Positions 1-12,043 of a stretch of DNA of 64,000 nucleotides are shown piece by piece. Position 1 is the stretch's first letter. Every line of letters starts with the position of its first letter. The notes beneath the pieces are model-generated. The model searched no databases. It worked only from the letters and a program-made list of their open reading frames with translations, and was not told the DNA's origin. Origin of the DNA: Caprimulgus europaeus (Eukaryota > Chordata > Aves > Caprimulgiformes > Caprimulgidae); the NCBI GenBank assembly GCA_907165065.1, contig OU015530.1:52054465-52118464 (forward strand), given 5' to 3'. The translations under genes and the position numbers were made by a program.

Positions 1-1600
1 AAAAGAACAGAACTGCCATCAATATTATTAAAGTCATTGCTGTAGCCACATAATTAGAAACCTTTGCAATTTGAGGGATTTACACCTCTAACTTTCCTCC
101 AGTTATAATTTTGTGATGCAAATATAAACATTATAGGTGATTATTATTGCAAAACATGTCCACACCATTTAAACTACCCTGTGCTTTGTTAGTGTAGGAG
201 TGAAAAGTCTCCTGCACAGTTAAGCTTCACTCTTAAGACAACAAAACCACACAAGACGAAATGCAGGGTAACAGATCACTAGATGGAAAGCCTGAGGGCT
301 GCTGACAGAGAAGAAAGGGGGTAGGGGGGAGGATTTTAAGTTATTTTAGAGAGTAGGAAGAGGAAATAAATAGGAAGAGGCAGAATAACAGATGTGTATC
401 ACAGGAAAAAGAAATACAAAGAAAATGTTAGGGGCATGCAAGAAGTTCAGCATGTAAAAGAAAATGAGAATGAGCAAGAATATAGGCAAGAAGAAACTTT
501 GCCTAAGAAAGAGCTAAAAAAGAAATGGACCCCCCCTGCTAGTCCTCACAATTCACCTGGGAAATGCTCAAGAACAGGGATGTTTCCATCCCAATCTGTA
601 AAAATCGTTTACTTCCTTTTTTCACCCTTTCACAATGAAACCCATCCCAGCTTCCCTCAGTCCTATGAGAAAACTGCCCTCTGGTGAGAAATCACCCCCA
701 AATTTGTGACTTACTAATTTAGGTCACTGATGGTGTTTACATCTGTTTGTTTCTCCAGATCCATCATGATCAAGTTGGGATCACCTCCCCTGTTCTCTAT
801 GGAGAACATAATGACAGTATGAGTAAAACACTAATTTAGCATCATAAGGTGAGAGGAAGCTTCACAGCAGTTCACTCCAATATGATACTAGGGAAGTTAT
901 ACAACACTGTCAGTTGGTGGAAAAGTGGAATAGTTGTCAGGGAATGTTTTGTTTTGTCATGTTTTGCTGTTACATTATCACACCTAGTGAGTATCCTCAA
1001 ACCAAGGAAACAAGACAGTCTCATTCTAGGTTAAACATTTCCTTCCTGCCACTAAGGTGCCTTTGTCTGGAACCAGGCTGATGTTTTCTGAAAACACTAC
1101 TTAATATGATTCAGGCCATGATCAGACCCATTACGAGCCATTCAGTTCAGATGCACTTCCTCACCTCAGACCATGCTGTGATCATTAGAATAAAATATTT
1201 AGAAATCATTAAAAAGACAAATCAGAATAAACCCATTCCTCTATGGGAAGAGATTAGAGGAGAGCAGTAAGATGCAGTGGAGTTATCTGTCAAGAAAATA
1301 TGAAAGAACAGAAAACAAAGGAAAGCTGATGCAAGAGAAAAACATGGGAATTGGAAGATGCTGACTTTTAATTTTTGGTTTTGACATTTTCTTAGTTTTT
1401 CTATGTTTTTTTCCCACATTTGTGGTAGTCTCTTACGTAACTTTAGGCACAGCAAGCCAAACCTAGATGAGGGTTATAATTCTTTCTCCTAAAAGACCAC
1501 TTTCCATCACCTTTGTGCCTGGCTCCTATCAATGCATGAAGAGGTAACAGTCCCCATAGAGCTCTGCAGCCCTTTGCCCTGTAGACTGAAGGAATGGATC
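1..1600. other. Unique AT-rich sequence, no gene recognised
   Basis: No repeat family or exon could be recognised here. The stretch around 240-500 is purine-rich and includes a run of G residues at 317-332. It gives a Lys/Glu-rich open frame of 97 codons at 394-687, whose composition simply mirrors the purine bias; I do not regard it as a gene. A 77-codon minus-strand frame at 1222-1455 is similarly unremarkable. Confidence 0.6.
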
Positions 1601-1642
1601 TGTGATGGTTCAGGTCTTTCTTGTGATGGTTCAGGTCTTTCT
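1601..1642. repeat. 21-bp tandem duplication, two copies
   Basis: Two exact copies of a 21-bp unit (TGTGATGGTTCAGGTCTTTC plus T) lie head to tail at 1601-1621 and 1622-1642. With no mismatches the duplication is probably recent, and copy number may vary between individuals. No function is suggested by the surroundings. Confidence 0.9.
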
Positions 1643-2745
1643 TGTTACACCCAAGTTAATCACAGACAGCTGTCCCATTAGGCTTCCCCTCAGTGGTGAT
1701 GCACAGCCCTTTTTCTCTTTCTGTCATGTCCCCATCTTGATTAGTGTTTCCCTGAAGACACTGGAATAGTATGATGTATACTAAAGTGTTAAATAATTCA
1801 TAATGAACAACTCTACAACTCCTTTAGGCCATGAATAAACAAAATGAAAGATTTTTGATGATTTTTCAAGATCATCAGCTGTGTCCCAGCCAAGGCAAAG
1901 AAAGCCAGTCTGAAGATGGAAACTCCCAGGTCACCCATCCCAGCCACTGGCATCTGAACTCAGAGTGAAAGGACTTCACAGCCATACTTCAGAACTCAAA
2001 GCTGTTTCTGGACATTCCTGCAGTGATGAAGTCAATTCGTTTCTACAGCATTTTGTGCTGTGCAAATGTAACTTGGACCCAATAAACTGTGATTTTGTGC
2101 CATGAAAACCAGCTTTCAGTGTCTTTTTTCCTAGGGACAGAGTCCAATCCCTGCAGAAGGCCAGAGACAGAAATTGCTGGGGACAGACTGAATGAAAATT
2201 CTAGACTTCTATTCTGATTTGCAAGTCAGAGAATGAATATTCACATAAAACCCCCTCTTTTCCATCAGCAGCTGCACTGTAGTTTCTGGAACTACGAAAC
2301 TGTCATTTGCTTTTGCCAACTTATGATCTTGAGAGACAGAAACCTGAGAGACAGAAGCTGAGATGATGACTGGGCATAACCCAGTAAACTCTTGTCACAT
2401 GGGACCTGCCAGTGGGATATAGGGATGAGGACTGTTATTGTAGCCAACTTCAGACTTCCATAGTATAGACACTGTAAAGATGACCCACTCTCGTTTAGCT
2501 GCCTTCCTAGTAGATGGAGAGAAAGACATGATGTATCTGATTTAATTTAAATATCTACTTTAGGAAGACACAAATCTTATCCTGTACTCATCCTAATGAC
2601 ACCATTATCCTGGGCAGCTTCAGTCAACTGGCTCATCTGCATTGCAGTGTCCACACTGAGTCAGACATATCCTACTGCTCATGGCTAAATTACATATGGA
2701 CATCAGGATTTCTAGTTTGTGCCTCAGAGATATCTTCTCTGAAAG
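1643..2745. other. Unique sequence before the CR1 element
   Basis: No gene or repeat was recognised. An AATAAA hexamer occurs at 2081-2086, but there is no matching transcript or open frame upstream, so it is most likely chance. Confidence 0.55.
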
Positions 2746-3872
2746 GTAATGGAAAAGCTCATCCTGAAGGTCATCAGGAGTAGTCAGCATGGATTCACCA
2801 AAGGGAAATCATGCTTAACTAAGCTGATTGCCTTCTATGACAGGACAACTGGCTGGATAGATGAGGGGAGGGCGGTGGACGTTGTATACTTCGACTTGAG
2901 CAAGGCTTTTGATACTGCCTCCCATTACATCCTCACTGGCAAACTGAAGAAGTGTGGACTTGATGACTGGATGGTGAGGTGGATTGAGAATTGGCTGAAT
3001 GGCAGAGCTCAGAGGGATGTCATTGGTGGTGTGAAATCAAGTTGGAAACCTGAATCTAGTGGTGTCCCCCAGGGGTCAATACTGGGTCCAGTGTTGTTCA
3101 ACCTATTAATCAATGACTTAGATGAAGGAACAGAGTGCCTTCCCAGCAAATTTGCTGATGATAGTAAACTGGGAGGAGTGTTGGATATGCCAGACGGCTG
3201 CGCTGCCATTCAGAGGGGCCTCGACATGCTGGAGAGATGGGCAGAGAGTAAGCTTATGAGGTTCAAAAAAGGAAGTGCAGGGTCCTGCATATGGGAAGGA
3301 ATAACCCCACATACCAGTACAGGTTGGGGGCTGACCTCCTGGGAAGCAGCCCTGCAGAGAAGGACCTGGGAGTCCTGGTCGACAACAAGTTAAATATGAG
3401 CCAGCAGTGTGCTCTTGTGGCCAGGAAGGCCAACGGTATCCTGGGCTGTATTAGGTAGAGCGTTGCCAGCAGGTGGAGGGAGGTAAAACTCACCCTCTAC
3501 TCAGCCCTGGTGAGGCCTCAACTGGAGTATTGTGTCCAATTCTGGGCTCCCGGGTACAGGGAGGACATGGAACTCCTGGAGCGTGTCCAGCAAAGGGTGA
3601 TTAGGATGATTAAAGGGCTGGAGCATCTTTCATATGAGGAAAGGCTGAGGGAGATTGGCCTGCTCAGCCTGGAGAAAAGATGACTCAGAGGGGATCTAAT
3701 TAGTGTTTATAAATATGTAAAGGGAGAGTGTCTAGAGGACGGGGCCAGACTCTTCTCGTTGGCACCCAACAATAGGACAAGAGGCAATGGGCATAAATCG
3801 CAGCACAGGAAGTTCCACCTGGACATAAGGAAGAACTTATTTACTGTGAAGATGACTGAGCACTTGGGAATG
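2746..3872 (+). mobile_element. CR1 LINE fragment, truncated at both ends
   Basis: This is a copy of the chicken-repeat-1 (CR1) non-LTR retrotransposon covering the reverse-transcriptase part of ORF2. The similarity is continuous from about 2746 to about 3870 and then stops abruptly. CR1 normally loses its 5' part through incomplete reverse transcription while keeping its 3' untranslated tail. Here the last part of ORF2 and the 3' tail with its short terminal repeats are missing, so a later deletion or rearrangement must have removed them. The copy is dead: it has a frameshift and two in-frame stops. Compared with the CR1 ORF2 I remember, about ten codons are also missing near 2770, where both sides of the join read AAGGTCATC-like sequence. 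Confidence 0.93.
2749..3872 (+). pseudogene. Broken CR1 ORF2 reverse transcriptase
   Basis: The intact family protein is an endonuclease plus reverse transcriptase that copies CR1 RNA into the genome at a nick. The first open segment (2749-3393) shows, counting from the Met at 2749, QHGF at residues 13-16, the first catalytic aspartate in DLSKAFD at 49-55, the fingers/palm motif [13 protein letters not shown] at 105-117 and the catalytic FADD box at 135-138. The true frame is lost by a one-base deletion within the A-rich run near 3263-3275, after which coding similarity continues one frame over. In that frame there is a TAG at 3456-3458 and a TGA at 3681-3683 (CGA to TGA, a typical CpG decay). 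The endonuclease domain and the C-terminal end are absent. The Met is internal to ORF2, not a real start. Confidence 0.92.
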
Positions 3873-5956
3873 GCAGGAGAAACAAATAAGGTAAAAAACG
3901 CATGTCATTGTAGGCAGTATGTTCCTTGAAGGAGAACTGTAGAACATAGCAATAAGCTACAATAAATTCATCTGAGGTACCATGCAAGCTTTAGCAGGTA
4001 GCTAGATTGCTTCACCTCAAATTCTCATTGTACTTTAACAATTTTTAATGCAAATGACACTTTGTGTAATCACTTTCTTGCAAAGCTGGCTTCTGGTTTT
4101 ATGGATTAAGTCTCATTTACACCCAGAGAGAAGGCTGGGGAAAATGAGATCAACAAGGACATATGAAAGGAGGCAAGCCCTATTCTTTAAAAGCTCTTTG
4201 CTGGAAGGGACTCAACACACTCTGTGCTTATGGGAGACCAGTGAAGCTGGGTCTACTTTCTATGGCTCCATAAGACACTCAGGGCCCTGTGGGGTAAAGT
4301 CTTTGATAGGTATATTTTATCTGGAGGAGACCCGAGATGGAAAACTGCAGCATGCAACTAGCCTCAGCAGACCAGCATCAATGAGAAGACTTCTAAGTGC
4401 CCTCTGCATGGAACTACACATGTTCAGAGTTGAAAAGTGTTTTAATCTCCAGATTAAGACACAGCATCTGGCACTTGAAGACAGAGGATCAGGAACACAT
4501 CTACACCAGCCAAGAATGTGTCCCTAAAATCCAAATTAAATAGGTCACCAAGCTGGACTGAGGTTGTTGTCGCTACTCTGACTATCTAAAAATACATTCA
4601 TGGGCTCCTTGAATAGCTGGTGGGAAGAGGGGCACCTCAGCAGAGCTGTTCAGCCCATCTTAAGGTAGATGTCAGAAGAATCAGCATGAATTTCATTTGT
4701 AGAATAAATGAGGTTGTCTACATGAGGTACTTTCCAACACATTAATCACACTATGATTATACAGAGAGCATGATGATAATTCACTTCAGCTAATACTAAC
4801 TATTTAGCTTAACTCATTATCTAGCCTTCCTCTTTAATTAAAGGAAAGAGAGGTACCCCTTGAGAGTAATACATGCCCCTTGCTCAGACACTCCTGATAA
4901 GGAGGTTTTACCTTCTAGGGATGATGCTCACTCCCTCGTTTCAGTAGGACCATGATTTTGGTGACAGTCTCTGGACATGAATACAGATCAAGCAATATTC
5001 TTATGCTTTAATGTGGAGTAAAACCATAGCTCCAACTTTCCTGTTAGTAGTGTGTCTGGACCCTCCAGTATTTTGCTGGAAATACACAGTTCCTTGTCAG
5101 AGACACAGTGACCCACTCAAAAGCTGAACTGGGCCCTGACTGCCGCTGCTGAAATGCTCACAAATCAAATGGTTGAGATTGTTTGCCAGGTCTGGGGAGA
5201 AGCAACCCAAACATTGTCCCCCTAAATCTAATTACACTTGAACAAGTCCATAGATGCATGTAGTTCTCAAGTACTCATTTCTCACAGACAGATGAATGTT
5301 ATCCCAGATTATTTTCTCCCCTCAGAAGAAGAGGTTAGGCATCCATTTGATTGACAGATATCCCAGCCAGAACACTAGAGTAATGTAGAAGTGTGAGCAT
5401 TTAGCAGTGTATTTTAAAATCATGCCTAAAAATGTAGGCATAGAAGTGTACTTGAAAGACAGCAAGTTGAGTCAGACATCCAGCAATTACATTGTACTTA
5501 AAATGAATGAGAAGTTTGCTGCTGGGAGGTCATGAGAGATCACTTTGTCAAGCAGTGTTAAATGAAGCAGTTGCCTTGTGTCTTTCTTCAGAGCTGCTCT
5601 GTGAAACACAGCATCTAGTAATTTAAAGGTGACATGAAGAATAAGGAAGAGAGGTTTGAGAAGAAAAGCCTGGCCGTGTCCATTTGCTTCCATTTGCAAG
5701 AACATGGACAAGAAAAGATGAAAGATGACTTTGCATGTCAGTCAGCACACCTCTACACGCTCCAGCTCTCAGCTGAAGGGTGAAGAGGGACTCTGAGGGT
5801 CTTGTGCAGGATCTGTGCACAGCAGTGGGGCTTGGTTTCATGCAATGAGTTTTAATTCTGGCATCCACTGACAGCCAGAGCAGTCTGGATATTGAAGATG
5901 TCCCAATTCCTCTACAGAAGGTGTGTTGTTATTATCAAAAACACGATGCAGCTTAT
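3873..5956. other. Unique sequence with a 159-codon open frame
   Basis: No repeat was recognised between the CR1 break and the first LTR. A plus-strand open frame of 159 codons (4048-4527) is the longest outside a mobile element. It has no motif, signal peptide or domain I can identify, no Kozak-like context of note, and its length is near the upper end of chance for this base composition. I do not call it a gene. Confidence 0.5.
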
Positions 5957-5961
5957 ATTAT
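5957..5961. repeat. Target-site duplication of solo LTR 1, left copy
   Basis: ATTAT immediately precedes the TG that opens the LTR and is repeated exactly after its CA end at 6608-6612. A 5-bp duplication is what an ERVL-type integrase would leave. Confidence 0.85.
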
Positions 5962-6607
5962 TGTCATGGTTTTGCTAGGATAGAGTTAATTTTCTTCTTA
6001 GTAGCTAGAATAGCTATGTTTTAGGTTCAGTATGGGATTGTTATGAAAAGAATGTTGATAAAGTATTAATGTTATTAGTTGTTGCTGGAGTCCAAGGTCA
6101 TCATTATTGGCTGGTCCACAGCTGCATTAGGAGGGAGGGAAAAGTGCATTAGGACTGGGAGGGAAAAGTGTAGTAATTATGAAAACCTGAAATTGACATT
6201 TGAATATGCAAATGAGATATTCCATATCATATCACATCATGTTCAGTATATTAATAAGGGTCGACTGGAAAATGGGTATATTCTTTCAGGGATCACTCAG
6301 GCTCGCTCTTCCAGGATTGCCAGGATTGTGGTTTTGGTTTTGGGACTGTCTCTGCTCCAGGATCACTGGCTGGGACAGGCTGGGCATTGCTCAGAGGGTG
6401 TTGAGCAACTGTACTATACATTACTCATTTGTATATTCTGTTGTTACTGTTATTATCATTATTTTATTTCAATTAGCAAATAGTTTTTATCTCAACCCAT
6501 GAGTCTCCTTGCCCTTTTCCTTCCAATGCTCTCCACTGCTTCCTAAGGGGTGGAGAGTGAGACAGCGACTGTGTTTGGCTGCAAACCAAAGGAGTGAAAC
6601 CAGCACA
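5962..6607 (+). mobile_element. Solo LTR 1 of an avian endogenous retrovirus
   Basis: The 646-bp element begins TGTCATGGTTTTGCTAGGAT and ends in CA, with ATTAT on both sides. The beginning, the CTCAACCCATGAGT segment near 6492 and the end match a common avian LTR type that I associate with ERVL-like elements. The strand follows the LTR order U3 to U5. An octamer ATGCAAAT lies at 6206-6213 and a TATA-like sequence at about 6246-6255. An imperfect 22/24-bp duplication sits in U3 at 6124-6169. No gag, pol or env remains, so the provirus has been reduced to one LTR. It shares a 29-bp identical block with the LTR at 26796-27406. Confidence 0.92.
6124..6169. repeat. Tandem duplication inside LTR 1
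   Basis: Two near-identical units, both GCATTAGGA followed by G-rich sequence ending GGGAAAAGT, lie at 6124-6145 and 6146-6169; the second has two extra bases. The other LTR of this family in the window does not show it, so it arose in this copy or its close lineage. Confidence 0.75.
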
Positions 6608-6612
6608 ATTAT
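6608..6612. repeat. Target-site duplication of solo LTR 1, right copy
   Basis: ATTAT follows the terminal CA and matches 5957-5961 exactly, fixing both ends of the element. Confidence 0.85.
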
Positions 6613-9600
6613 ATGTATCATTGTATATGGAGTGAGATGTTCAGGACATACAAGGACTGTGCTAGTGTTTCCATCCCCAAAATGTAATTTCTACAACATT
6701 TTCATCTCAGCTCAGCATTTTTCCTGTCTTCCTTCAGTATGAATGTTCCCAGCATGCAACATAAGAGCAGCAGACAGGAGCTCTCCCTTCTACACTCCCA
6801 AAACAACTTGGTCATACCAATTTCCTTCACACCAACTGATGTGAAGCATCAGCTGCAGTGTGGTGTACTCTGTTTTGGCTTGTTCCTGCATCAGTTTCCT
6901 GATCCAACTATGGATTTGCTGACTCTATATCCAATATTCTGGGCCCTCCAAAATTCTTGGCGTTCCCTAAATGTCTTCTTCCACATGCAGTGTAGTTACA
7001 TTTAATCTTCCTTCATCAAAGAGCAGCACACAAGGGACTGGCACTATTTTCCTTGGAAAAGGACATATACATAATGTAGTGATGGCCATTGTCCCAAGGG
7101 ACAAGAATCTGAATGCTACTGATTGCTGAGAGAAAAAGATATCCAGTGTAAAAGTTACACTCTGGCACAGCTTAGTTTGTTTAAACATCGCTAACTTTAT
7201 GCTGAATACTCATAGAGCTTAAAAAGGCCCTCAAGTGCTGAGCTGACCCCCCAGTTTGTCCTTTGTGACTGCAGTGGAAGCACACGATAGCATTTGCCCT
7301 TTAATGGGATTTCAAAAGCTTTTAAAATCCTTTAATTAAAAAAAATACAATCAACAGAAAATAAAGCTGCCCTTTCAATTAACGAGGACAATTACTTCTA
7401 ATTGTAAAGCTCATACATTTTTCAAAAGAAGAGATATCATTTTTCCTTAATTGCTAGGTGCTTTGAATAGGCAATTAAAAACGCATTAAATTTGGATCCA
7501 CAGATAGCAAGGAGAAAATTTCTGTCCTGAGCAGATTACATTTGTGAATGTGCCTTTGTTTGCAGTTTAAAACCAATAAAGGGACTCCCTGGGCATATTT
7601 CATGATTCTTCCATTGTTGTCACTGCAGATAAGATATAAGTATTTCCATTACAAACAGCTGATTTTCAGGAGGAGTCGACTAAATGTTCCTGCAGACAAA
7701 AGTGTGCCATTACTAGCCCAGGAGAGCTGGGTCTGTGTTGTTTTCAAAACATTGGGTCTCTTAGGCTCCCCATAGCCATGCACTGGGTCCCTCTGCACTC
7801 TGGGAAATAAGCCCTGGCAATTAAACTGTGGAGGGACTGTGTTGGTTCTGAAGTGGAGATGCTCTAAAGGAAATGGGCTCCCTAACAGAAATGTGCCTCT
7901 TTACCCCTCTTACACTGATGTATGCTGTTAACCTGCTGTAGGGACTAGCCCACAATTGCACAAAATTGGTAGAAAATAAGAATTCTTGTGATTTCTCACT
8001 CTTTCCACTGGTCTCACTCCTACAAACATTAAGCACATCAGCCAGCTTTACAGAGGAACTTGCTAGCCCTCATACTGAAGCAGACAAGCCGCGGAGAGCC
8101 ACGTTCTTCTCTGTTACATAACATCATAATGGAACAAATTTACATGTGAATCCATTTCTTCTGCTATTTATCTGCAAACCAAGAATGTAAGAATGGCATA
8201 GGCAAAACAGCAGTCACAGCTGAATGTACTTTGCAAACTAGGTAGCTTCTGTATTCCAGCTCCATTCTCATTGCTCATTTAAATCCTGGCTCTCTCCAAC
8301 ATCCTTTCTCAGTTAAGAAACTAATAAGAATATAATTAGTAATTCCAAAAGATTACTAAAGGTGGAAAGGATGTTAAGTGTAAGACAGCCTCCAAAACCA
8401 AAAGTTATGGCTGTCCATCACTCCAGCCTATCATGCTATAGGGGTAGAAAAGTGCAGTCTAGGCCTTGTTCATAACAAATGTTCAAATCAACATTCAGAA
8501 CAGATCATTGAAGATCCAAACTGCTGTATCTGAAATTTCCCCAGCATTAAAGCTAATGTGCATTAGAAAATTTTACTAATTATTTTTCTGTTCATGTAGT
8601 CCAGTGAATTTTATCCATACCTAAATAGGTGGCATTACTATACAAAGGACTTTCAAAGCAAAAACAAACCAGCAACTGCCTTTTCTTTTTTTTCTTTTTT
8701 CCTTTTTTTTTAGATTTATGCTCAGGAAAGCACAAAGCACCTATTTCGTTTATCATGATTAACACTTAAACTTATTTAAAGACATCTTTACTTGAACTGC
8801 CTCCATGCCTGGAGCTAAGACAGCAGAGAGCTGAATAGAAGACTGATCATATGCTTAAAGGTAAGCCTATCTAAGCACCTGGACGATTTGGGGCCTCTAA
8901 TGAAATCAGTTGTGGAAACTTAATTCATTAGGCTTTAGTCTTTATTGATTTCTTGCCAGGACAATTTATAGAGTTGCAGTTCACAACTTCATACATAGAT
9001 TCTTGTAGAACCAGTAGAAGAGTGAAAAGCAGTTAGAAAGGGTCTTTGAGCTCATGGATGAGCAACTCTGCCTCCTGCCTGTCTCCCAGAAAGCTCATTT
9101 ACTTCTGCAGAAGAGAGTTAATGATGTGAACCCAGTAACTGCTCACAGATCACTCTTACCCAGGTCACGGTAGGGGATCAGCCCATTTAATAGGATGTTA
9201 TTGTCTGGAGATGCAAGAGCTGAGACAACAGATCGAAACAGAGAAGGCAGAGAGAGCAGTGGGTTTGCTTCAGGGACTCTCTGACCAGCCCAGTGAAAGC
9301 ATTGCTACAAGTATTGCTATCATATGAGTCTTTGCAAGTACAGATAACGTTGTTTCTCAAGCCCATTTGCACAGCTCTGTCTTTTAAAAGCTTTCTTTTT
9401 GTAACATCCGAGGCAAACTCCATACTAATGGTCAGAACAGTTCCTGTACAAATGAGAGCTTTGATAGCAAAAAGCCCTAATTTATTGGTTTAACAGAGAC
9501 ACTTAAACTTTGGCTTGATTTGCTAGATGGCATTCATGGCAGCATGTCCTCTCTTTGCTGTTGACTGCCATACTTTGCACTCTCAGCTCTTTACTGAAGG

Positions 9601-9800
9601 TCATTTTTCATGTCACATATTTACAGCACCCATCCCAAATGTTCCCTGGTGCCATAACTAACCAAACCAGCAGGTCCCTCTGAGCACCTCACAAAACAGC
9701 TCATGGCAATGCATCCAACCCGGAGGGACAGCATGGTGACATCTGAGTTGTTTTCAGTCCCAGATGTTGAAAGTGACCCCAAAAGCTGCCCAGGAAGCCA
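6613..9800. other. Unique sequence, possible conserved AT-rich block
   Basis: No gene was recognised. The part at about 7280-7500 is rich in ATTA/TAAT cores (TTAATTAA, CAATTAAC, CAATTAC, CTAATTG, TTAATTG, CAATTAA), as seen in homeodomain-bound enhancers, but conservation cannot be judged here. A pyrimidine tract with several T runs lies at about 8680-8713. The open frames are all under 90 codons and unrecognised. Confidence 0.45.
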
Positions 9801-12043
9801 AGGCTGCCCACATTTCATGGGGTATCACCCTGCTGTGTGTTAGCTGCTGGCTCTGACTGACTTCAGTATCTACAATGCTGATTCTGAAGGAAAGATCCTG
9901 TGATTTCAGAGTACCACATGAAGACACGATCTCTCAAGAGTCACCTTCCAGAAGCTAGATCTCTCCCAGAGAGACTTAGAAACTCAGTGGCACATGTAAA
10001 TCAGGACTCTCAAGTCAGGTCTGAGGAAAAAATCCTTAACTTAGTGCTAGGAAGCTGGGAGAACTTCCAGCCCGATGGATGGTCAGCAGAAGCCTGGATG
10101 TACAGAAGAGTATTACACCTCTTGGTGTTCCTTTTGGATGCTGCAGCTTCCCCTGCCACTGGCCCCAGGACTGTTGAGCATTGCCAAGCTGTGCAAAAGG
10201 AGGAAGGAGAATAATAAATATGAATAACAACCATTATGAATGAGCTGTGCAAATGAGGAGAGGTGATATTACTGAGAAGGGTCCCTAGGGCTCCAAGACA
10301 TTTGGGCTCTACATCCATGATATTTCTCATCTCTTTGTGTGTAAATAGATACAGCACAGATGGAGAAAGAATTGCAGAGCTTCAGACACAGAGCAAGTCA
10401 GTAGAACTGGTTGGGAATTTTCTGTTTAAAAGCTTCTTTCCTCTCGGGAAATGGAAGGTCATCAGAACAGAAAGCATTTGAGGCAGTCAGCTTATCTGGC
10501 TTTTCTGATCAGAGTATTTTAATACCACTGCTTCCAAATTTTCAATAATACCTGAATTCAGCATTATAAAAACTATTTCTTTAAAAGCATACTCAAGTTT
10601 GGATATTTTAATTAATTGATATTCACATATATGTGTGTATAAATTAAACAGCTTGATTGGAAAAATTCGAATGGTTTTATGTTTGAAAGGTCTTTGAGAT
10701 TGGGATTCATTTTTTCTAGATTATAGGTTTGCAAAATTTCAGATTTTCATTTGGTGGTAGGAAAACCCTGAAATCTTTTTAATTAAAAAAAAATTGCTAA
10801 TCCTCAATTCATTACCTACTTGGTCTAGATGGGCAAACTCAGGTTAAAAAATGAACACTGGACTTGAAATATAATATTACTCTATGCTATCAGAGAAAGG
10901 ACAAATGCTGAACCTCTTGTTTTGCATTATATTTGCATCTCATGATCAAAACCATTAGTATAAATGAGGATTTTGGAACACTGAATTTATTTATACATCT
11001 AAAAAAAATCATCCTCAGATACTAAGATGATGAAAATATATTTGCCTGAGAAAAGTTGATTTGTACAACATTAAAATATTCCATGTATAGCAAGCTGAGT
11101 AGACCAAGTGAATATTTCATATTGGGAATGTGAGATGCATACATATGATGCACTATATCAGGGAGTGTTAAGACGTATTTATAATTTGAAGGACTTTAGA
11201 GGCTGAAGCAGTTTCAGTGTGGAAGATGAGATAGCAGTAAAAAGAGGAGTAATCTTGAAGAAAGCTATACTGCAGTCCTAGGAAAGCAAGGCAGCAAAAG
11301 ATAAACTGTGACCACCAGTGCATACTTAGTTGTCTGCCTTTATAAATATGTATCAGCTAAAAACAAGTACATCTAGTACATCTGTCTCAATATGTGTATA
11401 AAAACCTAATCAATATGAAGGATAAGAGAGCGTGGGTTGGTCTGGTGAATGCATAGATGTTGTAATATATGGATATGGTAATAGGAGTCTGGGATGGTAA
11501 TGAGCATATGGATACTTCTACAAATACCCACATGTGGGCTGTTTGCACTGAACTTTGCTCTTATGGGCAATGCTGAAGGCAGCAGTTTGCCATTGCTCTT
11601 CCTGACTGGGTCACTGCTAATCAATAGCCTTATAAATCAGTGCTTTTAGGGTGCTGCCAGCCTGGTTCCTTGTGTAAACACTTGTCAGGTTCAATTAACG
11701 GCCAGCCAGGTCCACTGCTCTCCCCTTCCCTCGTTTTGCTGCTGCACTGAGCACAGGCTGTATTTATTGTAGTGGCTGTAGTTGTTCTCCTCTGATGGTG
11801 ATGAAGGAAATGAAAAGGCATCACAGCCTCCTTTACAGTAGGATTTCTAAGCTTGCTGAGCTGCTCCTAATTTCACTAGCCTTGCTTCCAATTCACTCCC
11901 ATGTAATCGTCAGGGAACTGTTCTCTTTTTGTGAAAAAAACTCAGCAGGAGTATGTGAATATGGATGGGAAGCAACAAAATGCAACTACAGCCATGGACA
12001 GACTGGCCAAGTGAACTATCTCCTTACAGATTAACACAGATTT
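9801..12043. other. Unique AT-rich sequence
   Basis: No gene or repeat was recognised. Overlapping open frames on both strands around 9900-10357 (104 and 115 codons) shadow one another and resemble no family I know. The segment around 10500-11150 is very AT-rich. Confidence 0.45.

Noticed and set aside
313..335. G-quadruplex in the G-rich run
   Set aside because: Only two long G-runs are present, so the usual four-run pattern is not met.
394..687. Lys/Glu-rich 97-codon frame as a small protein
   Set aside because: The composition is what a purine-rich stretch yields in any frame, and there is no other coding evidence.
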